64,000 bases of DNA from positions 54,569,172 through 54,633,171 of the forward strand of contig NC_058339.1 of assembly GCF_905475395.1 (NCBI RefSeq). Direction: 5' to 3'. The position numbers and the translations under genes are program-made. Below, in pieces: positions 47,700 to 60,417 of this stretch. This DNA comes from Chrysoperla carnea. Taxonomy: Eukaryota; Arthropoda; Insecta; Neuroptera; Chrysopidae. The first letter of the stretch is position 1, and each line of letters opens with the position of its first letter. The notes under the pieces were generated by a model, which was not told the DNA's origin, made no database searches, and saw only the letters and a list, made by a program, of their open reading frames with translations.

Positions 47700-49247
47700 T
47701 TTATATTTTGTCCACTACACTACGATTTTTCTTCTTTGAATATATATTTATTTTAATATATAACTTTGTTTCTTCCTAATTTTTGTTATTAATTTCTTAA
47801 TAAATATTTATTTATTCAATCTTGAGGTTCACTTCGGTTTCGTTTATTTGAAAACTTTATTTAAATATTATTTTTTTGAAATAATTATAATAGATGTTAT
47901 TCCTCTGTACTCTTTAAATATTACTACGTTTATACCATAGTTTATAAACTTAATTAACGTGCGTTTATTTTTAAAATGTAAGAAAATGAAGAATTTGCAT
48001 GATTTCCTGAAATATTTTTTCCTGAAAAGAATATAAGTAAATTTTTAATTAGCTATTAGAAACAAAATAGTCCAGTGCACTTACATAAATCGTAGAGGTG
48101 TGACCTAAAAGTTTTGACACTAGATTTTTTTATTTATTCATACGATAGGAGTGTCCCGCCTGGTGGAAAAATATTTGAAGAAAGAATAACAAATTCTGAA
48201 AAAGTCTTAGGAACTTTGAATTTCTCAACGTTTTCGGACTAGTCTAATTCAGAGTTATTCAGAGTTCTTAATACTTTTTTAAAGTTTCTAAGGCTTTTTT
48301 AGAGTTTCCTAAGACTTATTAAGACTTATTCTTTTTTCAAATATTTTTTCCCACCAGGTCCGAAAACGTTGAGAAATTCAAAGTTCCTTTTTAACCAGGG
48401 CCTGGTGGAAAAAGTATTTGAAATAAGAATAAGTCCTAAACATTGCTGGTAATTACAAAATTGCGATAAAGATGTTCATAAAAACACCTAGTTAAATCCA
48501 TTTCTGAACGTCCTTCCGATTGTATCTTAGCCTGACCATAATCACAAGAGCTCAAAAACGAAAAAAGACTAGAATATTAAGAATATTACACAGCGAACTG
48601 CGATGGGCGAAGAGTAACGAGGTGGATGAGAGATATTTGTTTATATTAGGAACACAATTTTAATTTCAATAGCTAAATACCAATTTCCGTTTTAATATTA
48701 TATTTTGGAAACAAGGTAAAATTTTTCTATGCGAATAATATCGATAAAAATAAATCCGTGTTTGTAATAACAAAACACAGAAAAAAGACAAAGAAGAAAA
48801 CATGTGCAAAATGACATTTGTATTATTATGGTGTAAAAATATTCAATACAAATAAATAATTCAATAAAAATAATTACCTATAAATTAATTTTTATGTTTT
48901 TATATACATTGTAAATTATTATAATTAATTATTGGAATATATACTTTATATAATTGTTTACAATCAAATGAAAAAGACATCTGTAAAATTTTGACAGATT
49001 TGTGAAATGACCTTGCTTCATCTAATTATGTGCTACAATACTTTTTGTATTTTAAAAAGTGGGACATTCAAGTGAAAATAATAAAAAAAAACTTTGACAT
49101 CGATAATATTTTTGAACTTTTATTGTTTTTAACGGATTGTATCACATTATATTTTTTAATAATATTTTAATTCTTTATTTTGAAATGTGATGTTTACGAA
49201 TGTTAACGCGTACTCCGAATTATGGTTTTTATTATCTACATAAAGCA
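47700..49247. other. Intergenic between CKS and Rab40
   Basis: Divergent 5' flanks of CKS and Rab40. Contains the nested inverted repeat at 48158-48440. Otherwise AT-rich with no recognised gene. Confidence 0.6.
48158..48440. mobile_element. Foldback element with shuffled inverted arms
   Basis: GCCTGGTGGAAAAATATTTG at 48158 is complementary to the segment ending CCCACCAGG at 48358 and recurs directly at 48400. A second pair is a perfect 27-base inverted match, 48212-48238 (AACTTTGAATTTCTCAACGT...) with 48359-48385. The order arm1, arm2, arm1', arm2', arm1 means the element has been rearranged or one copy has inserted next to another. No coding capacity. Confidence 0.75.
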
Positions 49248-51240
49248 ATGAGTAATGACATGGGACGTCCTCCAGCTCAAAAGCAATATGATTACTTGTT
49301 GAAATTTCTTTTGGTTGGTGATAGTGATGTGGGTAAACAAGAAATTTTATCAGGTCTTGAGGATGGTTCAGCTGAATCACCGTTCTGCAGCGGAAGTTGT
49401 AGTGGTAAGTAAATAAGTATCTCTATAACGATTCTAAATACGTAATACAAAAATATGTAAGGCCTCAATGATGATCATCAAACCTGAGACTTATAAAGGA
49501 TTTTTTAAGAGTCTTAGAAAATTGGATGGCAAAACTTACTTAATTCTATACGCATTAAATAGTGTTAAATTTACAGTATAATAATTCCGAAATGATACTT
49601 TTGGAAATTCAAATATGACATGTAGGAGCGATGGAAAGTATTTAGATCGGTTAGGGAATTTCTAAAGGCAAAAGTAAAAAGTTTACGTCGAACAATGTTC
49701 ATAGCTTTGAAGTGATAAGCCGACTATAGCGAACAATAACTGACACATGCCAATTTATTTTTATAATTAAAGCAAGTTTAGATCGCGTATATCCAAATTC
49801 GGGTTGAAAATAATATTTAGACTCCCGGACTGCAATGTTTTGGGTAGCTTGGCATGTTCCATCTATGATGGGGATTTTCTGATTTAGTAAATTTGGCGTG
49901 GTAAGCAATTATTCCCGTACCAAATTTTTGCACGCTCCTGGTTACATAAAAATTTATTCTGAAAACAAAACTGATACAATCAACCTTACTTATAATTTTT
50001 CAGCGTACAAAACTACTACAATTCTTTTGGATGGCAAAAGAGTTAAACTACAATTATGGGACACTTCTGGCCAGGGTCGATTTTGTACAATAATTCGTTC
50101 ATATTCCAGAGGCGCACAAGGTGTTTTATTAGTTTATGATATTACTAGTAAGTGGTCATTTGCTGGTTTGGATCGATGGCTAAAAGAAGTCGAAGAGGTA
50201 AACATTTTTATTATTTGAATGTTATTAATTAATGTTAAATAATTTTTGCAATATTTTGTAGCATGCACCAGGTGTACCCAAAGTTTTAGTTGGTAATCGA
50301 TTACATTTAGCATTTAAGAGGCAAGTTGGTGAACGGGAAGCAGAAATTTACGCAGCTAAACATCGTATGGCTTTTTTTGAAGTTAGTCCATTGTGTAATT
50401 TTAATATACGTGAAAGTTTTCGAGAATTATCACGTATGGCATTAACTAGGAATGGTATGGAAAGATTATGGCGTTCTAATAGAGGTAAATATAATTTTTA
50501 TGGTTCAAAATTTATTGCCCTTGTCTACAATAGCTATTGAGTTGAAAATTGACTCCTTGGAGAAACGCTTTCTACATAGACTTTTATCTCCTTTTAAAGT
50601 AAAATATTATAGAATAATAAGCCCTTTAATATTTCAAATGTTGGGCAAAGGCCCTTTCCATCGATTTCCATAATACTCTATCTCTGACCATCCACATCCA
50701 TTGATTTCCCCCAAAGTTTTTAAATGCATCTCCCCATCTCTTTATTTGGTGACCCTTTTTACACCTGCAATATGGAATCCATGCAACACCTCTGTGCCTA
50801 ACGCATTTTACTCATCCTCGACATATGGCCAGCCCAACTTCATTTTAACTTTTTAACTACATCTCTGAAATCATACCTGAAAATAGGTTTTCAAATATCA
50901 AAATAAACATTTAGAGTTTATATAACAAATTTTATTTACAGTTTTAAGTCTGCAAGAGTTATGTTGTCGTGCAATAGTAGCACGAACCACTGTATATAGC
51001 ATTGAACAGCTACCCTTACCGCCATCAATAAAATCACACTTAAAATCGTATGCGTTAACTGGTGGTGGCCTGTCCACATTACGACATTCACACAGTCATC
51101 GTGGCCATGGTAGTCATAAGAAACATCATCGTTTACCTGGTAGTGGTGCATCGAGTCCGTCCAATCCTCATGGTGGTGCTGCCAGTGTTGGTGATTCACG
51201 GACTAGTTGTGGTGGGCGTAATTCTTGTGTACTATCGTGA
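49248..51240 (+). CDS. Rab40: Rab40-type GTPase with SOCS box
   Basis: Four coding exons: 49248-49404, 50004-50197, 50262-50484 and 50942-51240, in phase, 290 residues. I take the ATG at 49248 ([20 protein letters not shown]). An in-frame upstream ATG at 49200 would add 16 residues. The P-loop is [10 protein letters not shown], lacking the usual Ser/Thr after GK as in other Rab40 proteins. WDTSGQG and [12 protein letters not shown] follow. The SOCS box [14 protein letters not shown]...[14 protein letters not shown] recruits Cullin-5/Elongin BC, so the protein acts as a substrate receptor of a ubiquitin ligase. The tail has a histidine-rich stretch ([15 protein letters not shown]) and ends CVLS, a canonical CaaX prenylation signal. 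AATAAA runs at about 51300 are probable polyadenylation signals. Confidence 0.96.
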
Positions 51241-54200
51241 CAAATAAATAATAAGTTGTCGCAGATGTTCTCTCTTGTTCGACATCGATTCAATATCACA
51301 AATAAATAAATATTTATTGTGGCCCCCAAATGTACATTCAAGTATTCAATTTTTTTGTACAAACAAATTGGTCATACACAGGCCATCGGCTTGTCCGAAC
51401 ACTTCCTTGCTTCCGTAGTGACAGCTATGGCTGCGCCCGCGATTTTTTTACTTGAATTGTAAACAAGATGGAATAATGTAGAGCTAATTAATATTTTGCA
51501 TAGTGTATGAACATTATTTGTTTGTACAATTAAGAGTGACAAACTGTTTGACGATTGTAATATTTAAGGGCCCCTTAAAACAATTATTTATTTTTTTTTT
51601 TGGGAAAAATTATTGTTCAGCAATTGTTTTAATTAAAACTTGTAAAAATGGAATCGTCCTCAAAAAATTTTCTCACTAAACACAACTTGCTTGAGTTTTA
51701 ACAATAAAAACATTTACTTTCATACGATTGAAATATATTGCACATGTTTGACTTCCTCTAAATTACGTCACCACGGTTGTACAAATTTTCAAAAATATTG
51801 TTTTTTGTTTATCACAAAATTTTAGAGGATTCCATTGCAGTTTTTTTTTTTTTTTTTTAATTTTTGTTATTAATGATGTCTCAGAAATTTTTTTTATGAA
51901 TATGGTATTTACAAAATTGGGATTGTGCAAAAGATATAAAAGGTATACTAGGGTCTTATTGATAGTGTTTAGATTTTTAGAGTATCTAAGCGCAGGGCAC
52001 ATGAAGTGATTTTAGCGGTTATTCCGAATGTTATTACGAATTACATTACAAGCATCAAGTTGTGATGCATAACAAGTTTTTTATTTTGCTTATTATTAAG
52101 CACAACAATAATATTTTGTATATTGGGTTCCAAAAATTGTATTTAATCGATTCAAATGTGGGGCTCTACTATTGAACTTTGGGCAAATAATCTATCATCC
52201 ATGTGCTCAGCGTTTAGATACTCAAAACATAGTGTGTTTCAGTGTCATTAATAGAATTGTGCACAATCCTAGAGTTTTACGTGAAACGTGAATGGATTAG
52301 GATTTCTTTTTGGACCAGATTATCTTTTTGAAGCAATTTGACTGTGATTATTTTTAGAAAAAGATTTATATTTATACACACACAAAAATTTCTTTTGCTC
52401 ATTTTGTTTCTATTGCAATTAATAACTTAAAACATATTTGCAATAAATAATTGTAACTAAAAAATATATATATTCTTAAAATTAATTTTATTGTTGGATT
52501 GAACAAGTTTGATTCGGAAATTAAAGAATCATCAAGAATTATGAATCTGAAGTTAAAAATGCATCAGTTAAAAATTTAACGCATAAAACTTTTCTACATT
52601 TATATATAAAGTGTTTGGCATAAATACGCATCAACTTTGGGAAGTGTTTGGCATCACAAGATGTTGGAAAAAAATGAAAAAGCAAAAAGGGTTTAATTAA
52701 ATAGCGCGCGTAAAGCCTAAAATAAATCGATTATTTGATGAATTCTTCAACAGTATAATCAATTTTAGAACAAAATTGTTTATTTCAACAATAATTAAAA
52801 ATTAATATTTGTATATATTATAAAATTAATGAATAGAATTAAAATCAATACAAATTATTCAAATTTTAAAATTTGGTAAAATAAACAACCAATATTTGTT
52901 ATAATATTATGGAGAAAACATCTGCATATTCTTAAATTGAGACTGTTTTTATTGTGACCGGATTCTATAACTCCTTAATGATACTCATCGTTATCGTTAA
53001 ACTTAGCTAACAACATTAGGCTTGATTCAATTGAAGTTCTCAATGAAGCCTCGACTAATAACGATTTTCACACTCGTCGTTGAACAGTTACGGAATAAGA
53101 GTATTAATTATTTGGTGTATGCAAAGTTTTGTGATCTAAAGATTTAACAACGTATTGCAATTTTCTTCACAAAATAACGCGTCAACACTTGTTCCTTCTT
53201 GATTTTGTTTACTAACTTAGGAATGATTTTTAACCGAAAATGTCCACCTTATATATTTACCAATCGTTAATCATAACCTTTAAATATTCTGAAGGGTAAA
53301 TACGGTTCAATCGACCTCAAAATTATGTTTGTATCTATCGGTCTATGTAATTTGTAGCAATTCTTTAAAATAAACTTAACCCTATAAGACTATTTGCTAC
53401 GTTGTTAAATTTTTATTCCAGTTATGCTATTTTCAAATGTTATCGGCATTTATCAGAATGATTGTTTCCTAATTTTGAAGAATGATGGATCTTAATCAAT
53501 AGATACAGGCACACTATTCAAATACTGATCGTATTTCACGGGCTTCACTAATAATGAGTGAAAATTATCAAGGAAAATCTAAAAAGTATCAAAAAATTCA
53601 ACAATAAAAATAACAAACGGGGATACCTATCAATAAAAATCGAAATTTTGAATGTCCCTGTTTTTTGGAAAATATAGGGTAAAAAAAGCCCAAAAAATAA
53701 AAATTCAGTATATTTAAAAGCTAGATGAGTTTTTTCTAAATACCGCGGAAATTACCTAGAAAATGCACGGCTTTGAATAGGATTTAGGGCGATATTATAG
53801 AAAACACACTCGATTAATCATAAAATGAATTGGCTTTTAAGTATTTTTGGGTTAAAATTATTCTGTACAGTCTACATACTGGGCTGATACTAAAACTCGA
53901 ATCATCAGAGAATTTTGAAAGTTGATTTTTGTGACCACCAATCTCATTGTACCCGGAAATAATGTATATTTTCAGATAAATATCTTTCTTTCACTGTTGA
54001 AAATTAGAAATAGTTATTCTGAAAATTGAAAATTAGTATTTTTTGTATGCCTGTACAGTGAGAATATCTGCCACCTTATAATTCCTTCAAGGTAACTATT
54101 ATAGCCTAAGAGACGGTATAAGATCGATTTCACTAATTGATAACCAGATGAGACATATTTTGTAAATTGGTATCCGAAGAAAGATAATTTAATTTGGAAA

Positions 54201-56975
54201 ATAATGGTACAAAAATTGTTATGAACAAAAATTAAATAAAATTAATTTAATTAAAAATAGCCATGAAAACAATCCATAAAATTTCATAAAAAATGTGTCT
54301 CATCTGGTTATCAGATGGGTGAAAATAAATCTTATACCGTCTCTAGTACTATTATGATTTATTTACTGATATCAAGTGAATTAATTGTATAATATTTATA
54401 TATTTGAAATAAATGATAAACTTGAAAAAAATAAAACAGTTATTAAATAAGTTTTATAATATTTAATAATTAACAAGCTAATTAATGTGTATAATTAAAA
54501 ATTCAAATATTAATTAACGTGTATTTTTATATTAATTATGTGTTCATTTCAAATTTATTATTAATTTGATCAAAATTTGTAAATTATAAAATTGAAGTCG
54601 GTGACATACATTTGAGTAATTTTTTGGGTTTTTAGAGTGCACGAAAATCTAGGAGTGTATTCTACTTGATGACCAGTTGTCAATGATTTAGGAAAATTTA
54701 TTATGCAAATGGAAAAGTTTTTCAAGTTACATTTTTTAGGAAATTTTAGTTTATGAAGAAATTTTTATGATCACAAAGCTCAAAAGTTCTTAGTTTTCGA
54801 GAAATTTACTTAGAAATTTAGACAAAAATATACTTCTAGGCAAAATAACCTAATTTGAGAGTTTTGTGATTATCGAGACTTCGTTCTACTCTTTAAATTC
54901 AATCTTCAACGACTGACATTTCTTAAAAATTTCTGAAAAAAATGTTGGTATTAATTTTCCCGATAATTGTAAATAACTTACCTGTGCTTACTTTTATTTA
55001 ATTTTCAAGTAAGTTCTACATGACTTGTAAAAATGTTGACTCAACGGAAAATAACTAAGGAGAGCTTAAGAATTATATTTGATCAAAAATAAACATAACT
55101 CTCATTCCCACGATTGCGTTGCAATAAATCACTTGAATCATCATTCCAAGCTATCTGAAATATGATTCGAACATATAATACCGATTGAGCTGTCCTGCAA
55201 TTTGTGAACAAAATTCTTATTCAGTTTTCTATTTATTGGTTGAAAGTAAGACTTCCATTAGAATTGATATGTCACTGATTCAAAAAATATTTTTGGGGTA
55301 ATGTTCAAAAACGAACAAAATATTTTAAGAGAATCGTTCTTTAGACTGAAACAGTGTCCTTTCAAGAACAAATTATGGAATTATGTGTATGATTTTGAAC
55401 TTCTTTCGAAATACACATAAAATTTTGAATTGTTGAATATAATAGTCCGTAGACCCAAGCCAGATAAACTTATTGACTAATATTTCCCTAACAACTTTAT
55501 GTTTGAGTTCTTTATGTCATTGCTGGCGTTCTATTTCATGGAGCCTGGATAATTTTTCATTTTACCCTCAATCTTCAAATTGATAGGAATCCGTTTTTAT
55601 TATTATTCTAACAGGAACATCATAGAATAATATTTCTGTTAGAATAAGAAAAAAACGTATATCCGTGAATTTAAAGCTTGGTGACGCAATGAAAAATTAT
55701 TTGAATTCCTTAAAAGAACACTTTGTTACCGAGAATTATCTTATGTAGGAAATAGTCGACATAAAAAAGCATATCCCAAGTCTCAACAGTCAACGTTGAT
55801 GTAAGTTTTTTTTGGAATGGGTCTGCGTACTATAAATATTTGTGCATTTTTGTAGAAATTTAATTATTTATTTATAATCGGAAAATTTATGTATTTCATA
55901 ATGAAACGAATTAATTTTCAATTAATTGTATGCGTAGTAGATTATTATTATAAATTCGATGTATAGTTATTTGAATATTGTTGCATTTTTTCACAATAAA
56001 CCAGTTTTGTTTATAAAATTTTAGTGAATTTAATTAATATCCATTCTACCAATATCACTCGAAGTTAACTTAATATACGATGGTTCATGGTTCGAAAAAA
56101 GAACTCGCTAACAATATTTGTGCGATTTTTCATTTTCTTTAAATTTTGTAAACCCAACATATCATGCTCTTTTGAAGACGTAGAAGTAGTAAAGAGAAAG
56201 TTTGGTAGACTCTCCAAAAGGAAGCGACTTACGAAGTTTCAAGTATCTTATTAATCCTTAACAAAAAGGGTACTGTCCCGCGGACTGCCATAACTACATT
56301 ATTCCTATGGGCATAACGGCCTGTGTCCTAAAATTTTTGATTGCCTCAACCGACGTTCGTTATCGAGCCAGAACATCGTGTGAAATCAATTTTTGGATAA
56401 TATAAAAAAACCACGACAATATGAAGGATTTAAATGTACAATTAGAAAGAAAGGAAAATAGTACGTTGTGACGTCATAACTTGTGACTGCCATAGAGACT
56501 ACAAATCAAAAGTTGTTTGGCAAGAAAAAGATAGATAAAAATTATTATAAATAGATTTTAACTGTTATTTCAGATCTTGTCATGTATTTTCGTTTATTTT
56601 CAAATTTTAACGAAAGATACATTGAAATCGACTCCAGGACACTAGCCATTGCATCGACTTATTTGCCTGTATCAAGTTAAAAATAACACATAAACATTCC
56701 TAAATTTGAGTGAAAACTTTTGGGGCCGGCATATATGCCCCCTTTGATTAAATATAGATGGAAGAAATTTTGCTTTACTTGCATCTATCGCTATCTATCT
56801 GAAAACCTACAAAAAATTTAAATTTTTTTATATAATTTTATTAAAATAAAAAAAGAAAAGTTAACATATGATTTACAATAATTAATTTTGGCTAAGCGAG
56901 GCATTTTGAACAATTTAGAATAAATTTGTGTACATGAAAATTAATTACAATAATATTTATAAAAAAGAATTCATA
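51241..56975. other. 5.7-kb intergenic region between Rab40 and the Ets gene (tail to tail)
   Basis: Holds the 3' flanks of both genes. I see a MITE at 54109-54344 and a small hairpin at 55603-55647 (TTATTCTAACAGGAA paired with TTTCTGTTAGAATAA). Nothing else is recognised; no exon-like sequence on either strand. Confidence 0.6.
54109..54344. mobile_element. MITE with ~57-bp terminal inverted repeats
   Basis: The left end AGAGACGGTATAAGATCGAT with GATAACCAGATGAGACA is mirrored by TGTCTCATCTGGTTATC with CTTATACCGTCTCT at the right end. The inverted repeats extend about 57 bp with a few differences. The interior (about 120 bp) is AT-rich and non-coding. Target duplication is not clear. Confidence 0.8.
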
Positions 56976-58919
56976 CTAATGAAATGTTCCACCTCGTGGA
57001 TCAAACGATCCATGCGTTGAGTATGGCCAATAGGCTGGTGGTGGAAAGAGTGCTCCAGGTTGAGGTACCGTCGATTGTGTACTTGTTGGCAATAGTGTTG
57101 GTAATTTTGTAGGAGTTGTATGATGTGTTGGATATAACGCTGTTCCTAGGTCACTTTGGTGTGGATTATATTTTGTATACCCAGCCATAACATCGGTTCC
57201 CGTATTTTGTCCTTGAGCTTGTGCCTGACACGCTATCATTAAGCCATGGAAATCAAATTTGTATGCGTAACGTTTTCCATGCACTTTTGTCATTATGTTT
57301 TTATCATAATAATACCTGAAACGGAAATGTTATACTTTTAATAAATATTCAACAAATTGACCAATTAAAACTATTAAAATAAACAAGTTTAAGCAAACAA
57401 TTGACCGAGTTTATTGTTGAAATACCATGTATAGACAGTGTTGATGACGCAATTGTTATTTTATGACGTCACGTAAATAAAAAAAGATATCCACTTTTAA
57501 ATAGATACATACATATAACTGATATTTCCATATTAATACATACTTTAAAATTTGCAACCTAATTGGCAACTTCATGGGTAAACCGTGATGTTTACAAAAA
57601 AAAAAAATGTTTAAAACTGTTTATTTTTTTTAAAAGGATCATTTTTTACATTTAAACTTTTGCTCTATCTCTAACGGTTTACAAGATGGGTCCAACGGAC
57701 CCGAGAAACAATTGACCTATATTGGTCATTTACGAACTCGACCTCACTTTTTACGTTCTTAGTACGCTATAAAAATTTCATCTTGGTATCTCTTTTCGTT
57801 TTTAAGTTACCGTGTTGACAGACAGACGGACAGACAACCGGAAATTTACAAATTACGATTCTATGAACACCGATACCCATTTTCTTTGTAGCATCAATAT
57901 TTTTAAGCGTTACAAACCAGGGACTAAATATACTATGCATATTTCATATATACATGGTATAATAATTATCTGTACAATTTTGAAACAATAATTTTTATTT
58001 TGTGGCAGTTCTCTCTTCGATAATTTTCGTTATATACCTTGATATTGATACGTGCTCCTATATCTTGGGTGGAAATTGTCTTGGACTCAATTTTTTATCT
58101 TTTATCTACCTTTATACAAACAAAGTTTTTGCTTTAAAATTGTCCAGATAAAATTTTTCATCCGGTTTTTAACCAATTGAAAATTTGCAAAAAATAAAAG
58201 AAAATTTAAGCCATCAAAAACGCCATATTCTACGCTCATTACTTAGTACATAATAAGGTTGAAATGAGTTTTTTTGTATGAAAACGGTGTCACCACACCA
58301 CATTTCATCACAATCGCGCTATCCTTTCTAAAGTTATGGAAGAAAAACGATTTCAAAATTCCAACTACAAGAGCCTATAGTGCCAAAACGGAGCAATTTT
58401 ACTAGGTTAGGTTTTGCCAAATCGATTTACTTTGAGCTAGCTTATGTGATAGAATGTTGTAAAGACATTTCAGGGACATTCTGTATTTTTATTAAAATTA
58501 TGATTGTTCATTTCCTTGCTAGCTTGGTAGGAAAATTCAGCAAAAAATTTGATGCTGTTCGTTGTTGTTGGTTAGGCTTGCTTGTTGTTGGTTGTTTCCG
58601 TTAACAATGTAGTTATTTTATATCAGGAGAATAGAATATGAACACATAATATATATATTACATGCTCTCTTAATACCATACCTTAGTGCACGACTTAGTT
58701 TGTCATAGTTCATGTTTGGTTTAGACTTGCGCTCGCCCCACCGTCGCGCAACCTCATCCGGATCAGTTAATTTAAACTCTCCATTGGTTCCCTCCCATGT
58801 AATACATGCTGCGTTCGACGAATCACCAAGTAATTCTAATAAGAATTGCCACAATTGGATTTGACCGGAGCCTTGTGCAACCAATCGACTTGATGCTGCA
58901 TTTAATAGTTGATACGGAT
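56976..58919 (-). CDS. Ets21C: ERG/FLI-class Ets transcription factor, last two exons
   Basis: Exons 58919-58682 and 57315-56976 join in phase and give the complete ETS DNA-binding domain: [55 protein letters not shown], then [20 protein letters not shown] and KFDF. The preceding DPYQLL is also family-typical. The sequence places it in the ERG/FLI subfamily. The continuation [14 protein letters not shown] resembles insect Ets21C rather than Ets65A, from memory. The C-terminal tail (about 90 residues) is rich in P, T and Y with PPPAYWPYS. The exon at 58919 starts at codon position 2, so upstream exons, including any PNT domain, lie beyond or were not recognised. Ets21C acts downstream of JNK in flies. 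The intron holds repeat copy F. Confidence 0.9.
57382..57962 (+). repeat. Dispersed 0.6-kb repeat family, copy F (Ets intron, antisense to the gene)
   Basis: Starts AACAAGTTTAAGCAAACAAT, then ACCATGTATAGACAGTGTTG. The middle has CAGACAGACGGACAGACAACC. It ends TATTTCATATATACATGGTA. Moderately diverged. Confidence 0.82.
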
Positions 58920-59340
58920 CTGAAAACAACCATCTTTAAAAAATACATTCAAATTTTTTTTTATTATTATTAATTCGTAGAAATTAATGACTAATCGTTT
59001 AAAATTAGAGGTAAATTATTTTTTTTTTTATTATATAAAAACATTTTGAAATAATTTTTATGTTTGATAAAAAAATAAACTAGAATTTTTTATGTTCTCT
59101 ACTGTTATGAAAACGTACAGTTTTCTTTAATATTTAATTAATTTATTAATTAGATATTTTTTTTCAAAAAATATTTTGTGTTTTTCGAAGTTGTTTATGA
59201 ATGATGTATAAAAATAATAAGTATTCTGTAACTTTAGACAAAAATGATTTGTTTTCTAAATGCGAAACTGAGAAATCTGGAAAAATTACCATAAAGATGC
59301 AGCGATGATTTGTTTGTGAGATAGAAAGATTTTAATAATT

Positions 59341-59640
59341 TTTAACCGACTTCAAACAAAAACGGAGGAGGTTATCAATTCAACTGTATTTTATTTTATT
59401 TTATAATGTTTGTTACCTCAGAACTTTCGATTGGGTGAACCGATTTTGATGATTCTTTATCTATTTGAAAGCTGGTGCTTCCCGTGTGGTCTCATTTCAT
59501 TTTAGCCTAGTTCTGACAAGTCTTAATCGGCATCCATGAGAAAACCATACAAGTCTTAAATTTTCATTAAGTATGCACGACCTGAGGACGAATAACTCAA
59601 TATCACGGCAACCGATTTCGATGATTCTTTTTTTAGTGAC
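59341..59640. repeat. Dispersed insect repeat of the CCGACTTCAAA...GGAGGAGGTT type
   Basis: TTTAACCGACTTCAAACAAA and ACGGAGGAGGTTATCAATTC at the start, then GTTACCTCAGAACTTTCGAT and two GAACCGATTTTGATGATTCTTT-like blocks. I recall this start motif from dispersed repeats of many insects; its class is not certain. The same CCGACTTCAAAAGAAAAA motif is found inside the adjoining foldback. Confidence 0.55.
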
Positions 59641-59686
59641 AAATTAGTTAGTGTACTTCAAATTCACTAAAAATCACAAAATAAAT

Positions 59687-59982
59687 AAAACTTTTAACAA
59701 AAAGAAAACCGACTTCAAAAGAAAAACTTTTCCAAAACAAATTAATATGCACTAAAAAGTAAAAAAACAACGATAATATAATGTAGTTAAAAATTATTGT
59801 TATTTTTGGAGTCGGTGTCAGTCAAGCTAATGTAGCAAACTACATTAAAACCGCATCGACTACAAAAATTACAATAATTTTAACTACATTATATTATCGT
59901 TATTTTTTACTTTTTAGTGCATATTAATTTGTTTTGGAAAAGTTTTTCTTTTGAAGTCGGTTTTCTTTTTGTTAAAAGTTTT
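59687..59982. mobile_element. ~296-bp foldback element with ~130-bp arms
   Basis: The left arm 59687-59818 (AAAACTTTTAACAAAAAGAA, CCGACTTCAAAAG, TTAATATGCACTAAAAAGTA) is reverse-complementary with few mismatches to the right arm, about 59855-59982. The centre itself holds a small hairpin AATGTAG-CAAA-CTACATT at 59829-59846. Non-coding. Confidence 0.85.
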
Positions 59983-60417
59983 TTTTATTAAGTTTCATTT
60001 TTAACATCTCGTGTTTTACTTAGACTAAGAATTTTTTGCACAGTATTTATAGCTGAAGAGCTGAGTGGCTTTTTTAGTACATATTTGAGGCACATTGAAA
60101 ATATTAAAGTTGATAAATTGCAAATGTGTGGATGGTGAAATCGACAACCTGGCTGGGAGGATGGGGGGCGTTAGTGTCCTATGAAATTTTTAATTTGCAA
60201 TTTTTCCTTGGCAAAAAATGTTTTTGAAGCACTTTGAAACCTACACCATTTTAAAGTCTATTATTTAATCATACGAAATATCATCGCCTGGCATGATTTG
60301 GTGGGGGCTAAAATAGCCTTTTAAAATTCTATGCCCGGATTTAATGATAATGTTTATAATTTGCCTTATATAGTTAAAAAATTTTATTAGTATTATTTAA
60401 AAAATATAATGCTTTAA

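Noticed and set aside
49200-49247. Earlier start for Rab40 at 49200
   Set aside because: In frame and possible, but the 16 extra residues have no counterpart in Rab40 proteins I know, and the ATG at 49248 gives the usual short lead before YDYLLK.
57382-57962. GACAGACGGACAGAC block as a stand-alone satellite or a CRISPR-like array
   Set aside because: It is a short internal block of the dispersed repeat family, without spacers.
58380-58604. 74-residue plus-strand frame inside the Ets intron
   Set aside because: No family resemblance, and it ends in repetitive valine-glycine-cysteine sequence; it is intronic on the other strand.
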